A stretch of 64,000 nucleotides of DNA from Paenibacillus sp. JDR-2 (GCF_000023585.1 NC_012914.1:3750001-3814000); one strand, 5' to 3'. Numbered from the stretch's first letter, positions 16,460 to 25,197 are shown. Notes: generated by a model not told the origin, from the letters alone. Program-made: numbers and translations.

Positions 16460-17863
16460 TTATCGCTGATTACTCAGCATTTGCCCAGTTGTATTCGTCT
16501 TTTTCCTGCTGACATATACACTACGATACAGAAGAAGCAAAACAATATGGATAAGAGCCAGAATAAGGTATAGATTGCTGAATACATAGGAAGCTGCGTT
16601 TGAATGCCACGGGATCCAACTCGACCGAGCGCCGTGATCCATCACTTTGCCGTAAATCCCCGTAGAGACCGCACCGGAAAGGAAATTACACAACGTTAGC
16701 AGCCCCATTCCAACCCCAATCTGATCCCGGGGAATGCTGCGCGAGATTGTGTTGGAAAGTACGATTTGCATAAACATCTGACCAACATTGCCAAGAGTGA
16801 AAATCAAGCCAATCAGAACGGCCGGACTTCCTACAAATAGCGATAACAGTAGAAAACAGCTGAATAATAATAACGACGCCGTGTGATACACGAAGGAATT
16901 GCCTTTGGAATCCGCTAACTTCCCTACTTTTCGACCTAAATAAGCGGACAAGCATGCTCCGGGAACCATGACGAAACCAATTATGCCTGGCTCCAACCGA
17001 TTGATATCCGACAACAATTGAGGCGTAAGAAACGGCAATGCATAACTGATGCTCATCACAATCGCAGCAATCATTAATCCCATTAAATAGATGCGGTCCC
17101 TCATAAGCGCCCTGGAGATAAAGGGATCAGCAGCTGCACGTATACGCCACAAGAACCCGATAAGCATCAATGCACTGCCGGCGCCCAGCCACAAGTTCCC
17201 TTGCGTAATGGCAAGCAGTAATAGAGCTACCGTCCCCGTAAGAAGTCCTCCTCCAAGCCAATCAATAGTTCCGCCTTCTTTTATATCCGAGCTCAAATGC
17301 TTACGGTAGAATGGCAAAGTGATCAGAATCAGCAATGGAATCGCAAACAGCCATCTCCAATGGACAACTGACACCAAGAGTGATGAGACAATAGGTCCAA
17401 TCGCATTGCCAAGCGCTAATCCGGTAACTGAAATTCCCAGGGCATGCCCTCTTCTTTCCGGTGGAAAATAGCGGACTGGTATTAACATGGCTAGTGCCGG
17501 TATAACGGATGCGCCAACCGCTTGCAGAATTCTTGCCATTAGTACAAAAGGAAACGACCCCGCAAGCAGACCTAGCAAAGAACCTGAAGCAAATACGAGG
17601 AGTCCAAAGGTAATCAGATTTTTGGCCTGATAACGATCAAGCAGCTTGCCGTAAATAACGGAACCAACTGCGTAGATAAGTAAATAGGCAGTCGACACCC
17701 AACTGACTTGAGCAACGGTCAGTTCAAAGTCGGCCCGGATCTCGGGAAGAACAATATTAAACATCGTTGCGCTCATGGAAGATAAAACCAGGGTGAACGC
17801 AAGAAGCTTTATAAGCACGTTTCCTATAGCCGGTGGTCTGACATCAGGTTGTTCTGCTGGCAT
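16460..17863 (-). CDS. MFS drug exporter, DHA2-like
   Basis: The 467-residue integral membrane protein belongs to the major facilitator superfamily, related to Gram-positive multidrug exporters of the Tet38/LmrB/QacA kind. It shows many hydrophobic helices, the motif-A-like loop YGKLLDRYQAKNLI after helix 2, and the motif-C-like ALGNAIGPIVSSLL near residue 150. The start is ATG 17863 with GGAGGG at 17872-17877. A longer in-frame extension to 18052 crosses the LysR gene start and is rejected. It is divergent from a LysR regulator that probably controls it. Confidence 0.88.
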   Translation of the reverse strand: MPAEQPDVRPPAIGNVLIKLLAFTLVLSSMSATMFNIVLPEIRADFELTVAQVSWVSTAYLLIYAVGSVIYGKLLDRYQAKNLITFGLLVFASGSLLGLLAGSFPFVLMARILQAVGASVIPALAMLIPVRYFPPERRGHALGISVTGLALGNAIGPIVSSLLVSVVHWRWLFAIPLLILITLPFYRKHLSSDIKEGGTIDWLGGGLLTGTVALLLLAITQGNLWLGAGSALMLIGFLWRIRAAADPFISRALMRDRIYLMGLMIAAIVMSISYALPFLTPQLLSDINRLEPGIIGFVMVPGACLSAYLGRKVGKLADSKGNSFVYHTASLLLFSCFLLLSLFVGSPAVLIGLIFTLGNVGQMFMQIVLSNTISRSIPRDQIGVGMGLLTLCNFLSGAVSTGIYGKVMDHGARSSWIPWHSNAASYVFSNLYLILALIHIVLLLLYRSVYVSRKKTNTTGQMLSNQR

Positions 17864-17898
17864 TGTAATTTCCCTCCTGTTTCTCTTTATATTTACCA

Positions 17899-17964
17899 AT
17901 ATACCCCTCATGATCGATAAATGATAATATATATTATTGTATGTTATTATATACTCGGGTATAT
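17899..17964. promoter_or_regulatory. Shared LysR/MFS operator region
   Basis: This 138-bp intergenic space holds ATATACCC (17899-17906) inverted against GGGTATAT (17957-17964), a 14-bp perfect palindrome ATAATATATATTAT (17924-17937), and ATATAC-TCGG-GTATAT (17949-17964). The T-N11-A dyads that LysR proteins bind are consistent with these. Confidence 0.5.
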
Positions 17965-18001
17965 GGAAATTAAGAAAGCTAAGGATTGGGAGGTTATCTT
18001 T

Positions 18002-18892
18002 TTGGAACTGCTGCAGCTTCATTATTTTCGTACGGTCGCGAAATACGAGCATATGACTAAAGCGGCCGAAGTGCTTCGTATTGCTCAGCCAGCGCTTAGC
18101 AAGACCATCTCGCGTCTAGAAGAAGACGTTGGCGTCCCCTTATTTGACCGCAATAACCGGCAAATCCGGTTAAATCGTTTTGGCAGAGCCTTTCTGCAGC
18201 AAGTTGAGATTGCGCTTGGAGCGCTTGACGAAGGACGAAGGGAATTGGCGGATATGATGGGCACGGAGCAAGGAACCATAAGGCTCGCTACCCCAACGCT
18301 TAACCGCCTCTCTTCCACCATAAGCGAATTCCGAAAGGAGAATCCGGAAATTATTTTTCGCGTGACCCAGATCCCTCCGGCCTCTTCGAGCGATATGATC
18401 GGACTGCTGGAGCGCGGCGATGTAGACCTTTGCTTCATTGCCGCTCCGCTGAATCAATCCTGGATCAAAGAACAAATCATATTGAAGGCGGAAGTGTGCC
18501 TTGCCGTACCGATCACTCACCCACTTGCAAGCAAAGATACCATTACCTTGATTGAGACAGCTAATGAGGCATACATCGAATATCATGCGGGGCATCCATT
18601 CCGTCAAATTAACGAAGCTTATTGCGAAGCCGCGGGTATCTCCAGAAATATCATATGCGAGGTGGATGAGCCTTCCGCGTTATGGAGTCTTGTTCAAGCG
18701 GGGCTTGGCGTTGCCTTTGTGCCGCGAAATACGAATGAACATCCCCATGTTAAGCTGTTGAACATTCAATCGCCGGTCTGTGAACGCGAATTCTCCATCG
18801 CCTGGAATGAGAAGCGTTACTTGTCCCGAGCTTCAAGGCAGTACCTGGAATTCTTGAAATCCTACAAGCAACATGATTTAATCGGGAATTGA
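18002..18892 (+). CDS. LysR-family transcriptional regulator
   Basis: The 296-residue regulator has the LysR helix-turn-helix at its N-terminus (LQLHYFRTVAKYEHMTKAAE, then AQPALSKTISRLEEDVGVPLFDR) and a periplasmic-binding-like effector domain (GTIRLATPTL onward). TTG 18002 is chosen because GGGAGG lies 8 nt upstream and LysR proteins typically begin this way. In-frame ATGs at 17963 and 17921 are possible but lack a site. It is divergent from the MFS exporter, the classic arrangement for activating efflux in response to the exported compound. Confidence 0.9.
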   Translation: MELLQLHYFRTVAKYEHMTKAAEVLRIAQPALSKTISRLEEDVGVPLFDRNNRQIRLNRFGRAFLQQVEIALGALDEGRRELADMMGTEQGTIRLATPTLNRLSSTISEFRKENPEIIFRVTQIPPASSSDMIGLLERGDVDLCFIAAPLNQSWIKEQIILKAEVCLAVPITHPLASKDTITLIETANEAYIEYHAGHPFRQINEAYCEAAGISRNIICEVDEPSALWSLVQAGLGVAFVPRNTNEHPHVKLLNIQSPVCEREFSIAWNEKRYLSRASRQYLEFLKSYKQHDLIGN

Positions 18893-18893
18893 A

Positions 18894-18933
18894 AAAACCG
18901 GATCGTTCTCCCTTAGAGAATCGATCCGGTTTT
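18894..18933. terminator. Bidirectional terminator between LysR and TPR genes
   Basis: AAAACCGGATCG and CGATCCGGTTTT form a 12-bp perfect stem with A/T tracts at both ends. It serves two convergent transcripts. Confidence 0.9.
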
Positions 18934-18960
18934 GTATCACTTCCACTATATGCTTCTTAC

Positions 18961-19845
18961 TTATGTCCGCCGTCTGCGCCAGCCAAAGATCTTTACGTGA
19001 ACGATAGCTTTGGTCGACCAATGAGCGATGAGGTGAAGGATAATAAAGACAAGGACCAGGGGCTTGAATAATAACCAACATACCGCCCACATCACAAAAA
19101 TTTGCCAAGGCTTCATTTTTCGAAATAATTTATTAGGCCACAAACAGATCCGGTAGAGTATATATTGATTCTGAAGCGACTCCAGGTATTCGTCCTGGTA
19201 CTGCTTCTCGTCCGGATTTAACCGTACCGCGCTTCGCATATAGGTCTCATGCAGCTTATAATCCCCTCGTCTGGCAGCAGACCAAGCTAGGTACATTAAC
19301 ACAATCGGTTCCTCTGCGCCATACCTTAGCGCTTCGCGTTCCGTCTCTCTGGATACGGCATCATTTCCAAGCAGAGCTTCCGTGTAGCTAAGAATGGACA
19401 AATACTGCGGATTCTCGGGTTCCAGCTCTAGGGCAATCCCGATTTGTTCCTTCGCTTCCTTGAATTTACCCTTCTTGTTCAACTGATTAGCCTGCAAGTA
19501 ATAATAATGCGCCTCGTAAGGGTCAATTCGCAGCGCTTCCCTGACCGCTTCATGGAAGGCAGCCTCGTTGCCGGTCTCATAAAACAAGGAAACTCGGACA
19601 TACCAGCCTAGATGATGCTCGGGATCCCGTTTTAACGCTTCGTCCACCCAATGCCGAGCTTTCTCGTAATCCCCCATTAGTACGCAAATTTGCGCGTATA
19701 AAGCGTAGGGATCCGGACTATGAGGATCATCCCTTAAAAGCTTCTCCGTTTCAATCAAGGCTTCCTTATATTTCTTCCAAAACATTAGCTGGTATACGTT
19801 CGTGTAGCCTGTATGAGAGGATGGGGTTAATGTCTCTTCTTCCAT
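18961..19845 (-). CDS. Membrane-tethered TPR protein, partner of the AAA+ ATPase
   Basis: The 294-residue protein carries about five tetratricopeptide repeats over residues 15-220 (YKEALIETEKLLRDDPHSPD, YEKARHWVDEALKRDPEHH, EAAFHEAVREALRIDPYEAH, FKEAKEQIGIALELEPENPQ). Two hydrophobic stretches follow at about 240-280 (WQIFVMWAVCWLLF, LVLVFIILHLIAHW), and it ends in a basic cluster GWRRRRT. TPR arrays bind protein partners; the tail should anchor it in the membrane with the array in the cytoplasm. It starts 24 nt after the AAA+ gene with its own AGGAGG. It is the last gene of a probable four-gene operon, ended by the terminator at 18894-18933. Confidence 0.85.
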   Translation of the reverse strand: MEEETLTPSSHTGYTNVYQLMFWKKYKEALIETEKLLRDDPHSPDPYALYAQICVLMGDYEKARHWVDEALKRDPEHHLGWYVRVSLFYETGNEAAFHEAVREALRIDPYEAHYYYLQANQLNKKGKFKEAKEQIGIALELEPENPQYLSILSYTEALLGNDAVSRETEREALRYGAEEPIVLMYLAWSAARRGDYKLHETYMRSAVRLNPDEKQYQDEYLESLQNQYILYRICLWPNKLFRKMKPWQIFVMWAVCWLLFKPLVLVFIILHLIAHWSTKAIVHVKIFGWRRRRT

Positions 19846-19869
19846 TACTTAATCCTCCTCCCGAATCGC

Positions 19870-20826
19870 CTATTTTATCCCATGCTTCTTCGCAAAATCC
19901 AGCACAATCTTGTAATCTCCGTTCACGTCGCTAAAGGTAGCGTAGTTTCTGGCTGTCGCAAACCATTCGATCGTTGTCGCCTTCCGCTCCTTCAGTGCTT
20001 TCCGAAGATCATCCTGGGTAATCGGCTGAATATCGCCGGTCTCGAAGGTTCTCTCCATTGCCGATGTTACGGCATCATTAACAACCTGCTCAAGATCGGC
20101 GCCCGAGAACAGCTTTGTCTCTGCGGCCAGCTTGCCAAGATTCAATGAACTCGCAGGCTTGCCTGCAAGCTTCAGCTGCAGGATGGTAGAACGCTCTTCC
20201 TCCTCCGGCGGCGGTACAAACACGAGATGATTGAACCGTCCGGGGCGGCGCAAGGCGGAATCCAGATACCAGGGCGTATTGGTTGCCCCAATAACAAATA
20301 CCTGGTCGTTGCCGGATTGCAGGCCGTCCAGCTCCGTCAGAAGCTGATTGACGAGCATGCGTTCATGATGCTGTCTCATCTGATGACGGCTTCCGCCCAT
20401 CGCATCCAGCTCATCGATAAAGATGACGCATGGCTTATTTTCCCGGGCTTTCTGGAACACATCGTGCAGATTATGCTCGCTTTGACCGACATACATCGAC
20501 AGGATCGCCTGCAGCTCGATATGAATGAAATTCGCGTCAATCTCGCCGGCTACCGCACGGGCAAGGAACGTCTTGCCGCATCCGGGAGGTCCGAACAAGA
20601 GAAGGCTGCCGCCGGCTTCTTTGCCATAAGCTTTGAAGATTTCCGGCTGCTGCAGAGGCAAAATAAAGTTCATACGAATCTTCTTCTTCACTTCTTCCAG
20701 TCCGCCAACATCCTCGAAGGTTTCCTTCGGCTTATCCGATTCGACCAAGGAATGCTCATCCTTATCGAACTGCATCAGCTTCAGCTTATTTCTTCGTCTT
20801 TCCGAAAGTTCATCATAATCCGACAT
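19870..20826 (-). CDS. AAA+ ATPase of the CDC48/Vps4-like group
   Basis: The 318-residue protein has one AAA module: VGGLEEVKKKI entry motif (about 40), Walker A GPPGCGKT (79-86), pore-loop region MYVGQSE (111-117), Walker B VIFIDELDA (134-142), sensor-1 GATNTP (180-185), arginine fingers in LRRPGRF (192-198) and GADLEQVVNDA sensor-2 helix. The C-terminus (TIEWFATARNYATF then YKIVLDFAKKHGIK) recalls meiotic-clade ATPases. The 40-residue charged N-terminus is not a known adaptor domain and no protease is attached. Expected role is protein remodelling or unfolding, with the adjacent TPR protein as likely membrane adaptor. GGAGGG precedes ATG 20826. Confidence 0.9.
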   Translation of the reverse strand: MSDYDELSERRRNKLKLMQFDKDEHSLVESDKPKETFEDVGGLEEVKKKIRMNFILPLQQPEIFKAYGKEAGGSLLLFGPPGCGKTFLARAVAGEIDANFIHIELQAILSMYVGQSEHNLHDVFQKARENKPCVIFIDELDAMGGSRHQMRQHHERMLVNQLLTELDGLQSGNDQVFVIGATNTPWYLDSALRRPGRFNHLVFVPPPEEEERSTILQLKLAGKPASSLNLGKLAAETKLFSGADLEQVVNDAVTSAMERTFETGDIQPITQDDLRKALKERKATTIEWFATARNYATFSDVNGDYKIVLDFAKKHGIK

Positions 20827-20871
20827 TCTAGGATTCCCTCCTTCACCGCTATATAGAAAATAGTATCATAT

Positions 20872-21966
20872 TCATTTCGCCGTTTGTTTTACTTTCTCGT
20901 GAAGCAGCTCGAATGCCTGCTTTAACCGATCCTTCGGAATCGCCGGATAACGGTCTCCCAAGCTTACTTCATAGTAAGAAGCGCCTTCCCCAGCGTCACG
21001 GACATTACCCGTAAGACCGATCCCGGACTCTTCATATACGGCGATTAAGATCTTCTCGAAAATTTCTTTCGGCATAGCCGCGTGAACATGAAACATATTC
21101 GACACCGGCACCAACGGGCGAGTCGTAATGCCTTCAATCCCGCAATTATACAGACCGGCCAATTCGACGGCAGAACGGTAATACTGCTCCATCTTCGGAA
21201 GCCGTTCGTCAAACGCTTGATCCGCATTAAGAATATAAGGATACAGACTGATCAGATCGCCGCCATGGCGCCGTTTCCAGATCTTCGACTGCTTCGTGAA
21301 CTCTTCCTCTCCGGCAAGAACAGCTCCTGCAATTCCGCCGATGCCTTTGTAAAAGGACACATAAACACTATGAAACAAACTGCATACTTCCGCTGCCGTC
21401 TTCCCGTAATAGGGCAAAATCTCATAAAGCCTAGCTCCGTCAAGATGAAGCCTGATGTCTTTGGCGCGGCAGTAGGCCGCAATCGCCTCCAGCTCCTCAA
21501 AGGCAGGCAGCTGTCCTCCGATTTCACGCTGGGGCAATTCGAGCAGGAGACAAGCAATGTCTTCATCCATGTTCTTCACATCGTCAAGCGTGATTAACCG
21601 GTCTTTATCCGCCAGCAGTATCGGCTCAATATGATGAAGCTCTTTCAGGCCGTCCTGCTCATGAATCTCCAGATGGCATAACGGATGGTAAGCAACCTTG
21701 CGGCTGCCCTTCTCCTCGCACCATAGCCGTAGCGCGATTTGTTGAGCCATCGTTCCGCTAGGGAAAAAGACCGCCGAAGGTTTTCCCAGATAAGCGGCTA
21801 TTTTCGCCTGAAAGTCTTCGATAACTTTTCCGGTGCCGTAAATATCGCTATCAACCTCGCCGTCCAGGTGATCAAAGGTATCCTTAAGTACCTGAACATT
21901 GCGTTTTCCATGTCCAACTACCGGGTATTCCGCTGTGTTAAAAGCTTCTAGAAGTGTCTTTACCAA
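20872..21966 (-). CDS. Threonine aldolase-like PLP enzyme
   Basis: The 364-residue fold-type I PLP enzyme belongs to the beta-eliminating lyase/low-specificity threonine aldolase family, which splits threonine or allo-threonine into glycine and acetaldehyde. Visible features are FFPSGTMAQQIAL (PLP phosphate region), LHLDGARLYE with the cofactor-binding Asp, and VYVSFYKGIGGIAGA with the Schiff-base Lys. The start is TTG 21966, overlapping the SDR stop by 7 nt, with AAGGTAGG upstream, so translation is probably coupled. Other beta-eliminating activities are possible. Confidence 0.85.
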   Translation of the reverse strand: MVKTLLEAFNTAEYPVVGHGKRNVQVLKDTFDHLDGEVDSDIYGTGKVIEDFQAKIAAYLGKPSAVFFPSGTMAQQIALRLWCEEKGSRKVAYHPLCHLEIHEQDGLKELHHIEPILLADKDRLITLDDVKNMDEDIACLLLELPQREIGGQLPAFEELEAIAAYCRAKDIRLHLDGARLYEILPYYGKTAAEVCSLFHSVYVSFYKGIGGIAGAVLAGEEEFTKQSKIWKRRHGGDLISLYPYILNADQAFDERLPKMEQYYRSAVELAGLYNCGIEGITTRPLVPVSNMFHVHAAMPKEIFEKILIAVYEESGIGLTGNVRDAGEGASYYEVSLGDRYPAIPKDRLKQAFELLHEKVKQTAK

Positions 21967-22688
21967 TTCAATTTCCTACCTTCATAATCTACATATTCGC
22001 ATTCCATTTCAGCCGCATCCCTTGTTATTGCCGACTGGATAACCTTCGTAATTCCTGCCGCAGACTGCTCGGGAGTCAATTCAGCCGCTTCATCCAGCTT
22101 GCCCTGCATATGCGTCTTCACCCAGCCCGGATGAATGACGAGCACGCGTCCTCCCTGTGGCCTCAGGCCGTTATGTATAAGCTTCGACTGCATGTTAACC
22201 GCCGACTTGGACATGCAATACGCATACCAGGCATCACGCCAGCAATCGGTAATGCTGCCTGCTTCCGAGGAAATATTGGCGATTAACTTGGCATCGCTTT
22301 GCAGCAGAAGAGGCGTGAACGCTTGGCTCATGCGCAGGCTGCCTAAAGCATTCACGTTAAATACGCTCAACATTTCTTCGTACTGAAGCTCTCCGAGAAT
22401 GGTATTTCTAATATCTCCCAAGATCGCTGCGTTATTTATAAGAACATCAAGCTTATCCGTCCGGGATCGTACCCAATCATAAGCCTGCTTCACACTTGCA
22501 TCGCTTGCTACATCCAGCGGGAACACCGTCAGCTGCTCGCCGTATAGCCGCTGCAGCTCTTGCAATCCGGGGCTGTCCGCATATTGTCCCGCGAATACGC
22601 GGTTGCCGTCCTCCAGCCATTTGGCGGCAATCGCCATGCCAACACCGCGATCCGCACCTGTCACCAGCAAAGTTCTGATCATCTGCAT
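21960..22688 (-). CDS. Short-chain dehydrogenase/reductase
   Basis: The 242-residue SDR has the nucleotide-binding TGADRGVGMAIA motif near residue 8, LINNAAIL near 86, and the catalytic Ser (NISSEAGS) and YxxxK (YAYCMSKSAV). The start is ATG 22688 with GAGGAG 5 nt upstream. A longer in-frame version from 22772 lacks a site. It is the first gene of the operon leading into threonine aldolase, AAA+ and TPR genes. The substrate is unknown; oxidation of a hydroxy-amino acid or carbonyl reduction is typical. Confidence 0.88.
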   Translation of the reverse strand: MQMIRTLLVTGADRGVGMAIAAKWLEDGNRVFAGQYADSPGLQELQRLYGEQLTVFPLDVASDASVKQAYDWVRSRTDKLDVLINNAAILGDIRNTILGELQYEEMLSVFNVNALGSLRMSQAFTPLLLQSDAKLIANISSEAGSITDCWRDAWYAYCMSKSAVNMQSKLIHNGLRPQGGRVLVIHPGWVKTHMQGKLDEAAELTPEQSAAGITKVIQSAITRDAAEMECEYVDYEGRKLNW

Positions 22689-22808
22689 CCCGTCTCCTCT
22701 CCCTGTCTGCTCATGCATAAACCGTACTAAACCGGTCTGAGCAGGTGTTACTTCCTGTAGTATAGCATACAACGCTCCGCATGAAATCGTTTACGCAAGC
22801 CGCACAAG

Positions 22809-22843
22809 GAAAAACCGCTGCCAGGTTAGGCAGCGGTTTTTCC
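22809..22843. terminator. Terminator
   Basis: GAAAAACCGCTGCC (22809-22822) and GGCAGCGGTTTTTCC (22829-22843) form a 13-bp stem with a short loop. It abuts the stop codon of the minus-strand gene at 22844 and terminates it. Confidence 0.88.
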
Positions 22844-23383
22844 TTACTCTTCAAACTGCTTGTTGTTCTGCTCCAATTCTTCGAGGCTGTTCTCTGCCTC
22901 CGCCTCATGGGCAGCAGCAATCTTAAGCCGGTAGAGGTCCCTGTAATTCTGCAGCAGAGTTGCCTCTTGTTCATGAATAAGAGCAGTTAGCTGCTCAATG
23001 CGCAAATCAAGAGTCAAGCCATGTTCCAGTATCTCTTCCTCTTCAAGAGGAGGCTCGTAGATTAGGGTCTTGTTGCAGCCGAAGGTTGATTCCGCCCATT
23101 CGTTGGCGCCATCCTTGCTGCTATGCTTATAGATTTCCACATACGTATCAAATAGCGCATTAACGGCTTTTCGGCAATCCCAGCCTAAAATAACAAGACC
23201 TTCTTTGGCTTTGTTCACCGCACGCATGAGCTGGAAGTCGTTTAATCTTCCGCGCTCGCTTTCTACACGGTCAATCTCCGCGACGAATACTGGATATGCG
23301 CGGCAAAATAATGCGGCAGCAGCGAAAAACTCCTCCTGCGGAATGTTGGTGGCATCCTGCTGCGGTTTGGAAGCTTGCTCCAT
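22844..23383 (-). CDS. Hypothetical helical protein
   Basis: The 179-residue acidic, helix-rich protein has FFAAAALFCRAYPVFVAEIDRVES near the start and ends in a long charged helix (LDLRIEQLTALIHEQEATLL, HEAEAENSLEELEQNNKQFEE), a likely coiled coil. The start is ATG 23383 with an AGGGG site about 12 nt upstream. A longer frame to 23503 covers promoter-like sequence and is not supported. It is transcribed alone. No family recognised; it appears cytoplasmic and soluble. Confidence 0.65.
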   Translation of the reverse strand: MEQASKPQQDATNIPQEEFFAAAALFCRAYPVFVAEIDRVESERGRLNDFQLMRAVNKAKEGLVILGWDCRKAVNALFDTYVEIYKHSSKDGANEWAESTFGCNKTLIYEPPLEEEEILEHGLTLDLRIEQLTALIHEQEATLLQNYRDLYRLKIAAAHEAEAENSLEELEQNNKQFEE

Positions 23384-23487
23384 TTTGTCGTCATTCCCCT
23401 CATGCCAGACTTCCTTAAGCCGGGTTAAGCATAACCCGATTCTAAAAGTATATGTAACATCGCGGAATGAAGCAAGACCGAGCTGCC

Positions 23488-23516
23488 ATGACTTTACTAC
23501 CATATTCGTATATAAT
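23488..23516 (+). promoter_or_regulatory. Sigma-A-type promoter for the small ORF at 23555
   Basis: ATGACT (23488-23493) and a perfect TATAAT (23511-23516) are 17 bp apart and point toward the small membrane ORF. Confidence 0.55.
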
Positions 23517-23554
23517 AGATCAAAGATCGATGTACATAGAAAGCTGGTGCTTAA

Positions 23555-23659
23555 ATGAATGGACGTAAAGCAGTATATATTATCATAGGATTATGCGTGG
23601 TTCTAGCCTTATTCGTATACGGCTGTATCCACTATGTAGTAAATGCGCATTCGAGCTGA
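23555..23659 (+). CDS. 34-residue membrane miniprotein
   Basis: ATG 23555 to TGA 23657-23659 encodes a short protein with one membrane span (VYIIIGLCVVLALFVYGCIHYV) after a basic start MNGRK. A good promoter lies upstream and a terminator follows directly; the stem of that terminator begins inside the last codons. There is no clear ribosome binding site, which lowers confidence. No homology was recognised. Confidence 0.45.
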   Translation: MNGRKAVYIIIGLCVVLALFVYGCIHYVVNAHSS

Positions 23660-23672
23660 ATGCGCATTTTTT
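23641..23672 (+). terminator. Terminator overlapping the miniprotein stop codon
   Basis: AAATGCGCATTC and GAATGCGCATTT form a 12-bp perfect stem around a 5-nt loop and are followed by T's. Confidence 0.85.
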
Positions 23673-23682
23673 ATATCCGCTA

Positions 23683-24195
23683 TTAATCCCACGGATGGGC
23701 AACTGTCAAATAATCCGCGAATTTCTTGCTTTCCTCGCGGCGGATCCGCCGCATCTCCGCACGATGCGAAGCCGTCTCATACAGCTTGAATTCCTCTTCG
23801 GACTCCGGAATGACCTTGGGCACGGGTACCGGGTGCCTATTCTGATCCAGAGCAACGAAGGTCAGGAAAGAGGTTGCCGCAACGATTCGCTCCCCGGTTA
23901 ACAGATCTTCTTTAATGACCTTAACAAATACCTCGACAGATGTACGGCCCGTCCAAGTGACAAAAGACTCCAGGCATACGGAATCCGATGGCCGGATCGG
24001 CTGCAGAAAGTCAACGGAGTCGGTTGACGCCGTTACGACGGCACGCCGGCAATGCTTGGTCGCGGCAATGGACGCAATATCATCGATATAGGCCATCAGC
24101 TTGCCGCCAAATAACGTATTGTGGTTATTCACATCGGTCGGGAAAATTCTGGACGTCTTGTAGCATCTGGATTCGCGGGAAAAACGTTGTTCCAT
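23683..24195 (-). CDS. Acyl-CoA thioesterase, hotdog fold (YkhA-like)
   Basis: The 170-residue product matches cytosolic acyl-CoA hydrolases of the YkhA/YciA type. Visible features are the VNNHNTLFGGKLMAYIDDIASIAA active-site segment with the catalytic Asp, the TASTDSVDFLQPI strand and the SFLTFVALD strand. The enzyme cleaves acyl-CoA to free acid and CoA. ATG 24195 is preferred because the GAGG site sits 9 nt upstream; ATG 24204 would abut it. It lies 42 bp after the nucleoside hydrolase gene start region on the same strand, but a functional link is not obvious. Confidence 0.85.
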   Translation of the reverse strand: MEQRFSRESRCYKTSRIFPTDVNNHNTLFGGKLMAYIDDIASIAATKHCRRAVVTASTDSVDFLQPIRPSDSVCLESFVTWTGRTSVEVFVKVIKEDLLTGERIVAATSFLTFVALDQNRHPVPVPKVIPESEEEFKLYETASHRAEMRRIRREESKKFADYLTVAHPWD

Positions 24196-24237
24196 ATCAG
24201 CCATCCTCTTTCCTTGTTTATTTCAGCCTACATGACC

Positions 24238-25197
24238 TTAAGGTGCAAGAAACACGGACAGCATTTGCCGTAGAGCGCGGTCAGCATCTACTTCCAAGCA
24301 GAACGTAATCTCTCTTCCAACAGCCGGAATAACCCGGCGGTCCGTAATAATCATGCCAGCCGTCAAGTCATGTCCGCAATCAATATCCGCATGCATGACT
24401 CTTGTGTTCACAAGAGACGGGTTAACCGCTACCAGCACCGCAAGCGGGTCATGCATCGGACATTCGCCAAGGTATTGATTGGTTTGGAGATAGAAATCGA
24501 AGTACTTTTCAAGCGATGTATGTAAAAAGTCAACGATTGGCTGTTTGTTATCCGGTGCAAGCTGACGAAGCTGGGCCAGATGACCTTTGGATAATCTCGT
24601 TTCCAGCGTAACATCCAGGCCTACAATCGTAAGCGGCACATCTGAACGGAATACTTGCTGAGCCGCCTCCGGATCGCCCCACAGATTCGCCTCGCTGACC
24701 GGAGTAACGTTACCCGGAGCAAAGACCGTTCCGCCCATCACGACAACATTGCGGATCTTGCCCGCGATGGATGGATCCAGCGACAAGGCCAGAGCCAGAT
24801 TGGTCATGCGGCCAACCGTAATCACAACCAGTTCGCCAGGGAGTTCATGGGCTTTGCGGACGATAAACTCCGCTGCCGATTCCTTCAGGGGCTGCTGCTC
24901 TGTTGGCGGAATCTCCGCATCGCCAATTCCGTTATAGCCGTGAATATGCGGCACCGGGCCGGCATACTCGCGTTTAAGCGGACCGGAAGCACCTGCCGCT
25001 ACCGGCACCTCATAGCCGCAATTCGCCAGCTTAATAAGCCTGAGCGTGTTTTCCGTAGCTTGTTCGACATTAATATTTCCAAAGCCGGTTGTTAATCCTT
25101 CAACATGAATTTCCGGCGAGAGCAAGGCATACAAAATGGCCAGTGCATCGTCAATCCCCGTGTCTACATCCAAAATAATACGTGTTTTTGTGTTCAT
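24238..25197 (-). CDS. Inosine-uridine preferring nucleoside hydrolase
   Basis: The 319-residue enzyme hydrolyses the N-glycosidic bond of nucleosides to base and ribose. The calcium-binding signature DVDTGIDDALAI is at residues 10-21, with the family segments VVMGGTVFAPGNVTPVSEANLWGDPEAA (about 152) and CPMHDPLAVL (about 243) supplying the catalytic region. AGGAGG precedes ATG 25197. It sits apart from the purine cluster at 31-53 kb but could feed free bases to it. Confidence 0.93.
   Translation of the reverse strand: MNTKTRIILDVDTGIDDALAILYALLSPEIHVEGLTTGFGNINVEQATENTLRLIKLANCGYEVPVAAGASGPLKREYAGPVPHIHGYNGIGDAEIPPTEQQPLKESAAEFIVRKAHELPGELVVITVGRMTNLALALSLDPSIAGKIRNVVVMGGTVFAPGNVTPVSEANLWGDPEAAQQVFRSDVPLTIVGLDVTLETRLSKGHLAQLRQLAPDNKQPIVDFLHTSLEKYFDFYLQTNQYLGECPMHDPLAVLVAVNPSLVNTRVMHADIDCGHDLTAGMIITDRRVIPAVGREITFCLEVDADRALRQMLSVFLAP

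Noticed and set aside
17863..18052. N-terminal extension of the MFS exporter to 18052
   Set aside because: It would cross the LysR gene start and the operator region. ATG 17863 has a good ribosome site.
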